From Cladocopium goreaui (lineage: Eukaryota; Sar; Dinophyceae; Suessiales; Symbiodiniaceae): a DNA stretch of 64,000 nucleotides. Position numbers and translations under genes: made by a program. This document shows positions 52,826 through 62,468 of this stretch, piece after piece (position 1 is the stretch's first letter; every line of letters starts with the position of its first letter). Where the stretch lies: positions 110,552 through 174,551 of the forward strand of contig CAMXCT020001140.1 in NCBI GenBank assembly GCA_947184155.2. The letters run 5' to 3'. The notes beneath the pieces are model-generated. The model was not told the origin of the DNA and did no database searches. It worked only from the letters and a program-made list of their open reading frames with translations.

Positions 52826-53489
52826 GAGTTATATTTGATCTTCAATGATGTTCCATGGTTTTTTCTCATGAATATTTTCCTGATTTCCCTTGGGATTTTC
52901 TCGCCTTCGATGGGAGTCGGCAGCGTTAAAAAAGGTGGAGCCGCACGGCAGTCACGGTCACGCAGGCAGTGAAAACCACCGACTGGGAATGGTTTCTACA
53001 TAGCAGCTATAAAACTGGTGACTGGGGGAAGTAAACATGGCATTGTTTTACATGAAAATTCTCCTGGGGGGATGGATATGGACGGAGATATAATTATCAT
53101 AAGTATATGTTAAGGTGAATATGCGACACAATTCTGACATGACATTTCTTTGCCCGGAGATAGTACTAGAATGTACTAGATAGTATCGCTGAGGTCTCGG
53201 TTCTCTTCGAAGTAAAGTCTGTTTCGAGGCAAATTTTGATTCTGTGGCTGCAGCCAGCCGAAATATCCGAAATAGAACTACAGTAGGTAAAACCTGTACA
53301 CAAACTTGTTGAAATGCCTGGGTCCGAATTTGGTTAGTATATGATAGTATATGTATTGATATGTTCTAATAATATATATATATACATATTATTTATTATA
53401 TATTTTACATTGTTTATATAATTATACGTATAATATATAAAAAATACATGATATGCTAGTATCATAGCTAGACCAGGACCAGGTGCCTA

Positions 53490-53908
53490 ATGGTGCCTAT
53501 AGTTCCAGAGGTCATGAATTTCGCTGTGGGATTTGGCCAGGCTGGGCTGCTACTGTTCGACCCTCTGAGGACAGAAATGGACGCACACGTGGCACAGCTG
53601 GGCGTCGGGCATTTTCCTCATACCTTCATGCTAAACTGGTTGGTAGTTTGGAACATTTTTTATATTTTTCCATATATTGGGAATAATAATCCCAACTGAC
53701 GAGCTCATATTTTTCAGAGGGGTTGAAACAGTTGAAACCACCAACCAGTAAACACATGAATCAGATAGCTCTTCCAGATATTGCAACACTGCTGATAATT
53801 CGTTTGTCACCGACCTGGACATGCCATCGTGACGGCTTTCGCCAATTTGGTGACGGCTTTCCAGTCGAGAGATGTTGTCAAAAACAGCCGTTCCTGCTGT
53901 TGGAATGA
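53490..53908 (+). CDS. Candidate exons around a B MITE
   Basis: 53490-53635: MVPIVPEVMNFAVGFGQAGL, LLFDPLRTEMDAHVAQLGVG, with G/C-rich third positions, running into MITE B. 53780-53908: acceptor AGATAGCTCTTCCAG; IATLLIIRLSPTWTCHRDGF..., TGA. The minus strand 53754-53966 is also open (NISRLESRHQIGESRHDGMS), so the second is uncertain. Confidence 0.35.
53636..53748. mobile_element. MITE family B copy 7
   Basis: ACTGGTTGGTAGTTTGGAACA...TTTTTCAGAGGGGTTGAAACAGTTGAAACCACCAACCAG, with GTTGAAAC(A/C) duplicated near the right end. Confidence 0.9.
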
Positions 53909-54128
53909 GGCCATTCATTCTGGCCAGTTGAAGCCTCGGTACTCGTAGCTTCAGCAGCATCTGCAAACATTATAATGTGCTGTGTCGTTTTTCAGGCGTG
54001 TCATGCCCGTGTAAATGGTTGATACAGATATTGGCTGATGTTGTGTTTGTCGGATTTTGTTGGTTTATAATACTTCTGTTTCAGCAAGTTCCTGAAAGTA
54101 TCACATTGCCTTTCACGTTTAGAGACTC

Positions 54129-54213
54129 TTGTGTGTGTGTGTGTGCGTGTGCGTGCGCGCGCGTCTGTGTGTGTGCGTTCGCGCGCGTGAGTGTGTGTGT
54201 GTGTGTTTGCGTA
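54129..54213 (+). repeat. (GT)n with GC interruptions
   Basis: GTGTGTGTGTGTGTGCGTGTGCGTGCGCGCGCG... alternating purine/pyrimidine, a potential Z-DNA tract. C-V and H-T ORFs across it are artefacts. Confidence 0.9.
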
Positions 54214-54924
54214 TGTATAAGATCAATATGTTCATGTATATGCGCACCCCCGACCCAAACACAGTGGTTCATCTTCAACAAACAAAAACTTCCCAACGGT
54301 CTGAAGAATTTTAAAGTCCAAGGGCTTTGGGACTTCCATATGTACATGTACATATGACATCATATGACATCATTTCATAAATAATTTCATAATATTATGT
54401 ATACAGTTATTAGCCACCTAGTTCTTTTGCCTTTACTTTGTTAATCGTTGTAGCGTGCTTTGATCGAATCTTGTACTGGAACAGAACCACTGGAACTCGA
54501 CTGGTTAAATTTTCGGCTTGGGGAAATGACCCGTATAGAGACTTCTGCCATTGTTTAAATCAACCGGTAAATACTTAAGGGATCTTAGAACATGTTTCTT
54601 TTGGAGGGTTTGTTTTAGCAATTGCAAACACTTGAACAAAGAATTTCAGGATTCAAGACATTCAAGACATTCAAGATATTCAAGGCTCAGAAAGAGTTTC
54701 AATCCAGGGGCCAAGTTGGAATCAGATGAAGACTCGACAAGACTTTTCTTGATTGGACCTTAGATTTAATGTGATCAACCTTGGCTTCCTTGGACTTGAA
54801 ACCTGACGGGATGTCATATGTCATGTGTCGTGAGCGTGTGCACATGCCACTCAAAAATATGCACGAAACATAGGCTATTTCATGTTTTTTTGGTGTCTAT
54901 ATATCGAAAAACATCGTTATTGCT

Positions 54925-55494
54925 ATGGCACCAATTGGGACGGAACCATGTGAACAAAGACCATGTTGTGCAGAAATATGGCATCTTTTTAAGGTAGCTT
55001 TTCAGTTTTTCCGCACACACACACTGCTGACACACGCGCACGTTTCATTTAAGGGATGTAGCATCCCAAAAAAAGCAATCCTGACAAAAATACAGTGTTC
55101 CTTTGAGGGAGTGTCAGCTTTGAATAGAAGCACGTTCCATTTTGACATGCGCAATATTTTTGAAAATGGAACAGTCTCGTCCTCGGTTGCTTTTGGACAG
55201 CTGGATACTTATTTATGCAGAGCCACGCTTTTCTATAAAGAGGACACAATACTCTTCCAAAATAGCCAGTATCTGCTTGAAAAAGGACAGGGTGTCTTTA
55301 TATATATGAGCACTCCTTACACATATAAACAATCAGGTGTATATAGCATTGCTTTAAAGAAGTGCAGCTTTCTCCAAAAGAGGCACAACAGGTTTCAGCA
55401 CTGTAGATGCACGCATGCCCGACGTCACAACTCGGGCAGTCCCCACTTCTGCAGGAACGAAATAAAGATGCGGTTGTTGACTGTTGACTGTTGA
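54925..55494 (+). CDS. Single-exon ORF, 189 codons, unknown
   Basis: The longest ATG-started non-repeat plus-strand ORF in the window. Segments include IPKKAILTKIQCSFEGVSAL, MRNIFENGTVSSSVAFGQL and KEDTILFQNSQYLLEKGQGV. It has no signal peptide or recognised motif. It faces the LINE 3' end, and its last codons are in the GACTGTT repeat. An ORF of this length is only modestly surprising by chance, so it may be non-coding. Confidence 0.3.
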   Translation: MAPIGTEPCEQRPCCAEIWHLFKVAFQFFRTHTLLTHAHVSFKGCSIPKKAILTKIQCSFEGVSALNRSTFHFDMRNIFENGTVSSSVAFGQLDTYLCRATLFYKEDTILFQNSQYLLEKGQGVFIYMSTPYTYKQSGVYSIALKKCSFLQKRHNRFQHCRCTHARRHNSGSPHFCRNEIKMRLLTVDC

Positions 55495-55497
55495 CTG
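55473..55497 (+). repeat. (GACTGTT)3 short tandem repeat at LINE 3' end
   Basis: TTGACTGTTGACTGTTGACTGT. On the LINE strand it reads (AACAGTC)n. Several LINE clades end in microsatellites rather than poly(A). Confidence 0.7.
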
Positions 55498-55763
55498 TCC
55501 GCATGAGTCCACTCTCTCCAAGTGAAACTCGGGCCGGGGCTCCGCACAACTTAAGTTGCGCACACATTCGTGTGGTGTGTGAACCATCCAGCGAAGCCAA
55601 TTGCTAACGCAAAAAAAGGATGGTCTCAAATTGAGATCTTTGGCCTAAGGATAAGGTAGGGCGAAAATCAAATAAAATGGAAAATTAAGCGCCGCAGAGC
55701 ACACTTGCAACCCCGTCAGTTGCGGGGGCTTGGCACGGGGGAAAGACCCCGTATTTGCACTGC

Positions 55764-56446
55764 CTATTTGACATTTAATTGGCGAATCAGTGGGCTTGGT
55801 GGAGCTGCACTTGTCTTGGCTTCCCCTCCATTTTGCCGCACATTTTCACTGAGGACGGCAAATGCTTCATTCCATTCATCTTGGCTGATCAGTTGCGGGC
55901 GAATCTTCAACAAGACTTTGTGATCCCTGGTTTCTTTGGCCATTGCCAGCTGCACAGATTTCTCCATGTCTGGCAGTTCTTTCAAATTCTCGTGGAAGAC
56001 TCGAAACTTGCCAAGTTTGTCGGCACAGGCGGTGTCCTGCAGAAGAGCTTGCGCCACTGTGCCTGCCACCGTCCATCTCGGAGCTCCGAGAGGGTGAGGA
56101 CCTGCTTCCGGCACCTGTGACTTCCAGGTTTGCATTGCTTCCAGCAGTAGCTTGGCCAAGGCGCTCTCTTTGCTGAGCAAAAATGCGTGGCAGCTCCATG
56201 CTTCTAGCTCGCGAAGGTCTCTGTCGTGCTGGCTGACAACCTTCATGAGCACTTGCATTTGAGCAGTCAGCTGCTTCACTTGCTGATCCATGCTGCCACT
56301 GGCGCTGATTCCCTCGGACCGAGGGCGCTTCGGCCTGGCTCCTTGCGGAGAGCTGGCCGCGACAGCTTGAAGCGGCGCCATGAAAGCTAGCCCTGCCATT
56401 AGGGTGAGCAAGGCGCGAAGCTGATTCAGAGATTGCTCGAGCCCTG
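55764..56446 (-). CDS. LINE C-terminal frame (shifted), coiled-coil-like
   Basis: Open on the minus strand from about 56446 (EQSLNQLRALLTLMAGLAFM) to TAA at 55764; the ATG-started part is 215 codons. It includes MDQQVKQLTAQMQVLMKVVS and QHDRDLRELEAW, a probable coiled coil, then SKESALAKLLLEAMQTWKSQ and a charged tail. It overlaps the last ~190 codons of the main ORF, which there turn low-complexity (S/R/G/Q). The natural protein therefore probably switches into this frame near 56440, through a frameshift mutation or a programmed shift. Confidence 0.6.
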
Positions 56447-59400
56447 TGCTGCAACCCAGCTATGGCACCGGCTGCTCCATGGTTGTTCACAATTGTTCCG
56501 CAGGACTGATTCTTGACATGTCTTCGACATGCTGAAACTTCAGTGAAAGCTCTTGTGCACAGTGGACATGTCTTGCTATTCAGCACGTTTCTCACTGCAT
56601 GCTTCCGGACAATGTGTTGGAAGAACGACTTTTTCCCATGCCACGGGCCAGCCGCACATTGTCCACAGTAGACCCCGCTGATCCAGTCTTCTGCTGAAAC
56701 CGAGTCAAGCGTCTCAGGGCAAGTTCCATCAGTTAGGATGCAAAGCGAAGCAGCAATTTCCAACGGAGATCCTCTTGGAGGAAGAGCACTCAAGCTTCTC
56801 ATGGGTTGAGCTTGAGGTGGTTCAAGTCGCTGGTTTTCTTGCAGCGGCAATCGGCTTCGCAACTTAGACTTTGGAAAAGCCAGAAAAACATCTTTCCATC
56901 CCAGCACAAAACCGTTCCAGTCAGGCACCACAGCTCGTAGATCAGCTGCCAGAAGACGCAGGAATGAAGGCGCAGCAGCTGTCAGTTGTCCATGTGCATT
57001 CACAGGAGGATCAGCTTGACACTCCATTTTTCCAAACAGAGCAGCAAGATCCAAGCGTACTTCCCCACCAGCCTCTGCAGCAAGTGAAGCACGAAGCCAT
57101 TGGAGCCGTCGGGTCCGCAATTCTTCTCGTACTTCAGCTAAGCCAGCTAGTCTTCGAAGCAATGAGAGAGGCACAGAGCGGTGCCCACCTACACCACGAA
57201 CACCACCAAATCCATTGCGTCCAAAAATTCTGCGCAGAAGCAGCCCCCTTGCAGACTCAAGCCTCTGTATGTCACTTTCGCTCAAGGCTCTGACTTCGAG
57301 AGCTGAAAGAAAGGCTTCGTTCACTACAGCATGGAAAACTTGTATTTTCTGCCTTTGTGGTACACGCGAATTTCGGAAAAAACGTGAAAACAAAGAAAAA
57401 CTGTTCCTCGCTGCAGCAATGCGTTTGGTTATTTCCAATTTCATGGAAAGTTGAGCTTGTATGTGGGCACCCAAGTATTTCACAGATTGTTTGAGAGGCG
57501 GGCCCGCCCCGTCACCAGCAAATACGCGTTCAGCCGCGCTGTAGGCGCCACGCCCTCGCACTGCTACAAGGGATTCGCTCTTTCGCAGATTTAACTCCAA
57601 GCGGTGTCTTTGCAGCACTTCTTTCAGAGAGTCTGTGTGGTCCACTGTCAGGCGCTCTGCTCTGCGAATGTCTCTGCCAGCTTCTACTCTCACCAAGTCA
57701 TCAGCATAAGCAGCAACTGAAAGGTCAAGTTCCTGACCTTCATAAGCTACACAAGTCAACCTTGAATCAGACCAGGTTTGTGTCTGCCAATCTTGGATGG
57801 CATCATCATAGACTCTGCGAAATAGTCGAGGGCCTGTGCCACCACCTTGCAAAACCCCAGTGCCAAGGTTCACTGTGAGCGGCGCTTGGCCTGTAATTGG
57901 CATCTTGACTTGCAGCCTTCCCTGCATGTCTATGAGTAGAGCCTTCAGAGTTGGGTGCAAGGCAAGATCATTGCTCAAGTTTGCAACCACGCTTTGACTG
58001 CTTAACATGTCAAAGGCCTTCGTCAGGTCATACAAGTTGGCACTGGTGCACACACGCTCTTGTTGCAAACGTTCCAGAAGAACTGTCAGTTGCAGGATGG
58101 CGTCACGGCGTGATCTCTGTGCCGAATAACCATATTGATGAGGCAGCGGTGGGTCAGCTTGCAGATTCAAGGCAGCTTTGTAGAACACCTTTCCGATCGG
58201 GTCAAGCAAATTGATTACCCGATGGCCATTGGGCGACGCATCTCCGCCAGGTTTGGGGATTGGGCATCCATGGCCGGCGCACCACTCTTCAAAGTTCGTC
58301 CCAGCACTCTGCATCAGTTCAAAAACCGGCATCAGCAGAAGCCCGGGGTGTACATCACTTTGGCCTTGGAGTAGTAGCGACCATACTTCCACCGGCAATG
58401 TGCCAGGAGGCGTTGCTTTCCCACGAAGCATCTTTTGCGCAGCTTGGGCCAGTGCTCTACATCCTTCTTCTCCGGTAAACATTGGCTGAAGAGGACCAGG
58501 GAGAGAACGGTTGCCTAAAGTCCCTGGGACTGCCCTTGCCTCTGCAGATTCGGTGGCCAGCTGGACCGTGCTGAAGTGTTCTAGCCAAGCCCTTTTGCAA
58601 ATTTGCTTGTGCATGGGTGGTTGGCGCGGCTGTTTGTAGAGTCTGCCGGCTAGTCGGCGGCTCACACTCCAAGCAGTCTTGTGGTCCTTGGTGTCCAGAG
58701 CAGCGTCCAATTCGCGAACCAGGTTTTGGTTCCAGGCTTTGACGTCGGTTTTGATTGCCCTGCGTGCTTTTTCGATTCTGCCATTAAGCTGAAGAGCTCG
58801 GAGTACTAAGCGCATCCGCCAGAGCTGCTGTGAAGCTAGCGGCATCTGCTGAAGCATGCCAACCTCTTCCAAAAAAATGTGCATGGTCGCCCTGCGACAT
58901 TCAAGCAGCGCAAAAGTTCCAGGAAAGAGTTTAGGGTTGTGTTGCGCCCTTGGTCGCCCAAAATGTTTTTGAGATACAGTCATCAGGTTTTTAGCGCACT
59001 TTGTCCACAGATTCTGCAAATTGCACCATGGTTCTTGGAGCAGCGCTGCCACGGTCTGTTGGGCTTCAGCAAGGAAGGGTGCAGCAACTAGAGGATCCCT
59101 TGAAGCTCGACCAAGCGCATGCGCATTCCAAGAGATGGTATTGCTGTTTTGCCTCTTGGCAGGCCACTGTTGAGGGAGGCGCACATGCACTTCCAAGGGC
59201 CAATGATCTCGAACAGCTGCAGTTTGCCATCGTTGTCCAAAATTCTTGTTGACTCGGCAATGGGCAACACGACGCCGAAAAGCAATAGGGATGGCAATGT
59301 AATCCAGTCTGTGCGAAGTATTGCCGTCTGGCGACCACCAGGTTGAACCCGCGTTGTGAAAAGTGTTGGCCAAGGCAAGGCCGGTGGCAGCGCACAGGTG

Positions 59401-60276
59401 AGCAATGTTAAAGCCATTGTCATTGCTTGCTTCAGGCTCAAAGGTGCCGACTGAAGGAGAACAGAGATCGTGCCCGATGTGTGCTTTGAAATCACCGAGT
59501 AGCCATACTCGTGTTCGTGCAGGTAGTCCATGAAGTGTTTGCTGCAGTTGAGTGAAAAAAACTTGTTTCTCCTCATCAGCCGCGGTTTCTTGCGGGGCAT
59601 AAGCAGTGATGAAGGTGTGATCATGTGGCTGGCGACTTTTCCGATCAACAACCCTCACTCCGCCAAAGCGACCTTCAGCGCTGTGGCCAGGATCTAGTCT
59701 CCAGATGATGTGCGCCTTGTCAAAAACAGCGCAGCTAAGCAGCAGAAGCACTCCAGTCTGTACATTGCTTGGATCACGCCTCCAAGAAATACAATGAAAA
59801 AGCTGTTGCCCATGTCTCCCTTTCACTATCCACTCATGCCGGACCTGGTCCTGTTTCCAACAAGTGCATTGCAAAGCCGCAACATGAATGCCACGAACAT
59901 GCAAATCCTCAGCAATTTCAACCAGTCTAGCCTGAGTATAGCCCAGAGTCCTACAGTTGTACGTCAGCATTCTCAGTGTGAGACCCTGTGTGCAAGCTGC
60001 TGGCGTGGCTGAACTGCGTTGAGGTAAGTGCACTTGCCCATCATTGCGCCTAAAAGGGAGGAGAGGATCTTGTTGATACCACCACTTTCTACCAGTACCT
60101 AGGATCGCTTTCACCGCAGCCACAGATTCCTTTGGAAAAAAGGCAGCCAAGTGTGACTCTTGCTGTATCAGTTGTCCATGGTACCTCACCCATCCCCAAA
60201 GATAGAAATGCCGTAGTGCTCTTAGAACTGCTCTTTTCCGTGCGGGCCCAGCGCGAAGGTTGCCAATGGTTGCCAC
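55876..60276 (-). CDS. LINE ORF2-like endonuclease-reverse transcriptase
   Basis: 1466-codon frame (GTG or later start). Apurinic-type endonuclease at residues ~102-365: TYNCRTLG, then LQCTCW where the family has a catalytic Glu (LQE), GDFKAHIG where it has GDFNAHIG, RLDYIAIP, and RDHWPLEV. Reverse transcriptase ~665-960: IPKPGG, motif A YDLTKAFD (749-756), motif B GTGVLQGGGTGPRLF, catalytic YADD (857-860; 57697-57708), LNLRKSES and VKYLGAHI. Two cysteine/histidine clusters at ~1204-1252 (CGQC...H...H; CPLC...C...H...C) look like zinc fingers. After about residue 1280 the frame is probably a shadow of the shifted C-terminal ORF. The replaced Glu and Asn suggest a dead endonuclease. The GC-rich composition contrasts with the surroundings. 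Confidence 0.85.
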   Translation of the reverse strand: MATIGNLRAGPARKRAVLRALRHFYLWGWVRYHGQLIQQESHLAAFFPKESVAAVKAILGTGRKWWYQQDPLLPFRRNDGQVHLPQRSSATPAACTQGLTLRMLTYNCRTLGYTQARLVEIAEDLHVRGIHVAALQCTCWKQDQVRHEWIVKGRHGQQLFHCISWRRDPSNVQTGVLLLLSCAVFDKAHIIWRLDPGHSAEGRFGGVRVVDRKSRQPHDHTFITAYAPQETAADEEKQVFFTQLQQTLHGLPARTRVWLLGDFKAHIGHDLCSPSVGTFEPEASNDNGFNIAHLCAATGLALANTFHNAGSTWWSPDGNTSHRLDYIAIPIAFRRRVAHCRVNKNFGQRWQTAAVRDHWPLEVHVRLPQQWPAKRQNSNTISWNAHALGRASRDPLVAAPFLAEAQQTVAALLQEPWCNLQNLWTKCAKNLMTVSQKHFGRPRAQHNPKLFPGTFALLECRRATMHIFLEEVGMLQQMPLASQQLWRMRLVLRALQLNGRIEKARRAIKTDVKAWNQNLVRELDAALDTKDHKTAWSVSRRLAGRLYKQPRQPPMHKQICKRAWLEHFSTVQLATESAEARAVPGTLGNRSLPGPLQPMFTGEEGCRALAQAAQKMLRGKATPPGTLPVEVWSLLLQGQSDVHPGLLLMPVFELMQSAGTNFEEWCAGHGCPIPKPGGDASPNGHRVINLLDPIGKVFYKAALNLQADPPLPHQYGYSAQRSRRDAILQLTVLLERLQQERVCTSANLYDLTKAFDMLSSQSVVANLSNDLALHPTLKALLIDMQGRLQVKMPITGQAPLTVNLGTGVLQGGGTGPRLFRRVYDDAIQDWQTQTWSDSRLTCVAYEGQELDLSVAAYADDLVRVEAGRDIRRAERLTVDHTDSLKEVLQRHRLELNLRKSESLVAVRGRGAYSAAERVFAGDGAGPPLKQSVKYLGAHIQAQLSMKLEITKRIAAARNSFSLFSRFFRNSRVPQRQKIQVFHAVVNEAFLSALEVRALSESDIQRLESARGLLLRRIFGRNGFGGVRGVGGHRSVPLSLLRRLAGLAEVREELRTRRLQWLRASLAAEAGGEVRLDLAALFGKMECQADPPVNAHGQLTAAAPSFLRLLAADLRAVVPDWNGFVLGWKDVFLAFPKSKLRSRLPLQENQRLEPPQAQPMRSLSALPPRGSPLEIAASLCILTDGTCPETLDSVSAEDWISGVYCGQCAAGPWHGKKSFFQHIVRKHAVRNVLNSKTCPLCTRAFTEVSACRRHVKNQSCGTIVNNHGAAGAIAGLQHRARAISESASRLAHPNGRASFHGAASSCRGQLSARSQAEAPSVRGNQRQWQHGSASEAADCSNASAHEGCQPARQRPSRARSMELPRIFAQQRERLGQATAGSNANLEVTGAGSRSSPSRSSEMDGGRHSGASSSAGHRLCRQTWQVSSLPREFERTARHGEICAAGNGQRNQGSQSLVEDSPATDQPR

Positions 60277-60508
60277 TTGCTGTTGTTGGATGTTGCATTT
60301 TCAGGTCCTCGCCCCAACCTGCCAGCACAGCACAGAAAGTACGACATGGCCCCCGGAGTTGGGACCGGGGCTCTGCCTTAGCTACCTGGGCATTTCGGAC
60401 CGAGAGGAGCTTTAAAGATGCGGTAGGTGGTGAAACAACGCTACGTGTTTCTGAAAAAATGCACTCTTCATGCCAAGTGTGCACAATACGTTCTAACATC
60501 TTCAGCAT
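60277..60508 (-). pseudogene. LINE upstream coding remnant in another frame
   Basis: A minus frame to 60508 reads LKLLSVRNAQVAKAEPRSQL, CRTFCAVLAGWGEDLKMQHP up to about 60276, where the main frame is blocked upstream by TGA (60300-60302). It probably belongs to the LINE N-terminus with a second frameshift. Confidence 0.4.
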
Positions 60509-60599
60509 GTATTACTATGGAAGGCACATGTACTACTTTAGAAAGCACAACATCGTTTTAAGGACACAGTAGTTTTGCAAATTACGTAGTATCTCGCTC

Positions 60600-61450
60600 A
60601 AAACAATCTTGCAAGAACATGTCTTTCTTTTGCATGTTTCGATGTAAACTGATGCAACATCGTCTAAACAACAATCCTTCGGGGTGTGTCTGTCATACGA
60701 TTTTTTCAGTGCTGTAAAGAATCAGAATGCACAAGTGGACATTTTCCTGGAAAATGTGACACTCAGCACTCCATGCAGACACCGTTGCAGCTTGCGCGTT
60801 CAAGCAAGGTTTGATCTATGAGACACAGACTTCACCCGGACAGGAGCGTGGCTGCACTGACGACTCAAAGACTGGCCGTTTTTGGTTGTTCCACTTCCAA
60901 AATCGAGAATTCAGTCGATTTCTCAACTCCGTTTCTGGGTTTCTGGCTTTCTGGGGTTTAACAATCTACTTTTGTGTTTTTTTTGGTCGGTGAACCACCA
61001 CACCAGAGGTTCGAACCTTGCATCGAGCTAGTCCTTGGTCGTTTTTTTGCGGGCTGTCCCTCGGGTCTCCATAGCCCTGCTATGCCCTGCTAGGCTGCCA
61101 GATCTTTCCCATGCTCTTTACGACTGCTGGCAACTATCGCCTTGGTTGTCCGTGCACCTGGCTGCCCTGATGCCGAATCACGGAGGTTGATGGTTGGAAC
61201 GGGATGCTTGGAACGAGTGACATTTTCACCTTTGAAATCTGAAGTGATGACTGAAGTGATGCTAAGTGTTAAGATTGGGGACCTAAATGATGTTAAGATT
61301 GGGACCCTAAATGACCTAAATGAGTTCTAGAACTTTCTAATTTCCAAACGTTCACGGGAAATCAGCAGGAACTGAATCTTTAGTCAAGAGCCGCAGCTCT
61401 GTGGCACCAAGCTGTGACATCCTGCAGATTTTTGGTCACCACTGTACAAG
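60600..61450. other. No convincing gene
   Basis: Plus ORFs at 60811-60993 and 61142-61330 lack splice or motif support. A GATGTTAAGATTGGG/GATTGGGGACCTAAATGA duplication lies at 61271-61320. Confidence 0.35.
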
Positions 61451-61461
61451 ATTAAGATAAT

Positions 61462-61573
61462 TACCATTTGGTTATGACTAACATAGCCATGGTTAAAATC
61501 ACCATGCTATTAAGTTCGGTAAACCATCTATTTCTGAGGGCTATTTTCCATGGCGAACTGTTAAATAACCAGA
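61462..61573. mobile_element. MITE family A copy 22, degraded tips
   Basis: TACCATTTGGTTATGACTAACATAGCCATGG...CCATGGCGAACTGTTAAATAACCAGAT. A3-like core. Ends 10 nt before the acceptor at 61583. Confidence 0.75.
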
Positions 61574-61583
61574 TTTTTTTTAG

Positions 61584-61702
61584 TGGCTACACAGTAGGAT
61601 TTTAAAAAGACTTGGACAGCCACATTCCAGGCATCCGATTTCTTGGTTTCACGGTTTAAACGGTTTGACCAGAACTTTTCAACTTCTTGAACAGTTTGAG
61701 AG
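61584..61702 (+). CDS. Candidate exon with both splice sites
   Basis: Acceptor AACCAGATTTTTTTTAG, 39 codons plus AG (WLHSRILKRLGQPHSRHPIS, WFHGLNGLTRTFQLLEQFE), donor GAG|AG|GTTAGC in phase 2. A family A MITE sits just upstream. Function unknown. Confidence 0.5.
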
Positions 61703-61781
61703 GTTAGCTATGTCCCCAAGAGCAAGAAACTCCATGGCCCTTGGAACAGAGCCAATTTCCAACTCTTGAGTGCCCCTACAT

Positions 61782-61810
61782 GGGGTTGGGTTGGGCTGGG
61801 AGGGGTGGGG
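61782..61810 (+). other. Potential G-quadruplex
   Basis: Six G3-4 runs separated by one or two bases: GGGGTTGGGTTGGGCTGGGAGGGGTGGGG. One of the few strongly G-rich tracts in the window. Confidence 0.8.
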
Positions 61811-62468
61811 CGTTGTGGGCAAGAACGTTCTTTTGAAATTGAAACGCCAGTGCTATAAAGCATTGTAAACACCAGTGTGTTCTAGGAAATCCTGTGGTAC
61901 TGTAGATAAATTGTGCTGTCAAGCAAAATCATGATGTTTCCGAGGAAGCCTCATGTATTTGCGGGTCAACAGCTTGGTTTCCCGTAGATTTTCACTCAAA
62001 CTACCAATCCTTTGAACAAGTCTAAGTAACTGGTTATCGCTGCTAATTTTAGTGGTTTCAGCCAGAAGGTTTCAAAGCAGCTTTGTAAAACCTCTCAAAT
62101 CATAGTCGCAGCACTGCTAGTGCTTAGGTTTGCCAGACAGAGTTAAAAAGGAATTGGTCTACAGAATACTGGAAAAGATTGAAAAAGTGGTTCACCAAAA
62201 GCGCTGTTCGAGTGCTCAAAATCGTATTTGTTCAGAACTTGTGCTGTTTCGCCTATTTCCCCAGTGACTATATATCAGAAACCTCTCAAGCGCAACTCTT
62301 TTAATGGCTTCGCGAAGCATGTTCAAGGATTTGTCGCATCTTTGTCAGGCTGCAATCTTATTGGGAATGGTAGCTTCCCTTTTCTATAAGGCGGTACGGT
62401 ATCAGTTTTGGGCATCGCCAGACACACACACACACGCAAAGCAGCCTCACTGCTGTAAGTAAGTTCAG

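Larger units (their letters stand above)
55470..60510 (-). mobile_element. LINE (APE-type non-LTR retrotransposon), probably inactive
   Basis: Minus-strand element bounded on its 3' side by a short tandem repeat (three GACTGTT-type units, plus strand 55473-55497) and on its 5' side near 60.5 kb, where a separate minus frame ends. It contains one long EN-RT ORF and a shifted C-terminal frame. No poly(A) tail and no clear target duplication were found. The gene class (apurinic-endonuclease LINE) is known for many dinoflagellates; clade not assigned. Confidence 0.8.

Noticed and set aside
56871..59651. Numerous plus and minus ORFs of 70-187 codons inside the LINE
   Set aside because: Other-frame shadows of the EN-RT ORF.
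60132..60572. 146-codon plus ORF at the LINE 5' end
   Set aside because: Antisense to LINE coding sequence; a shadow.
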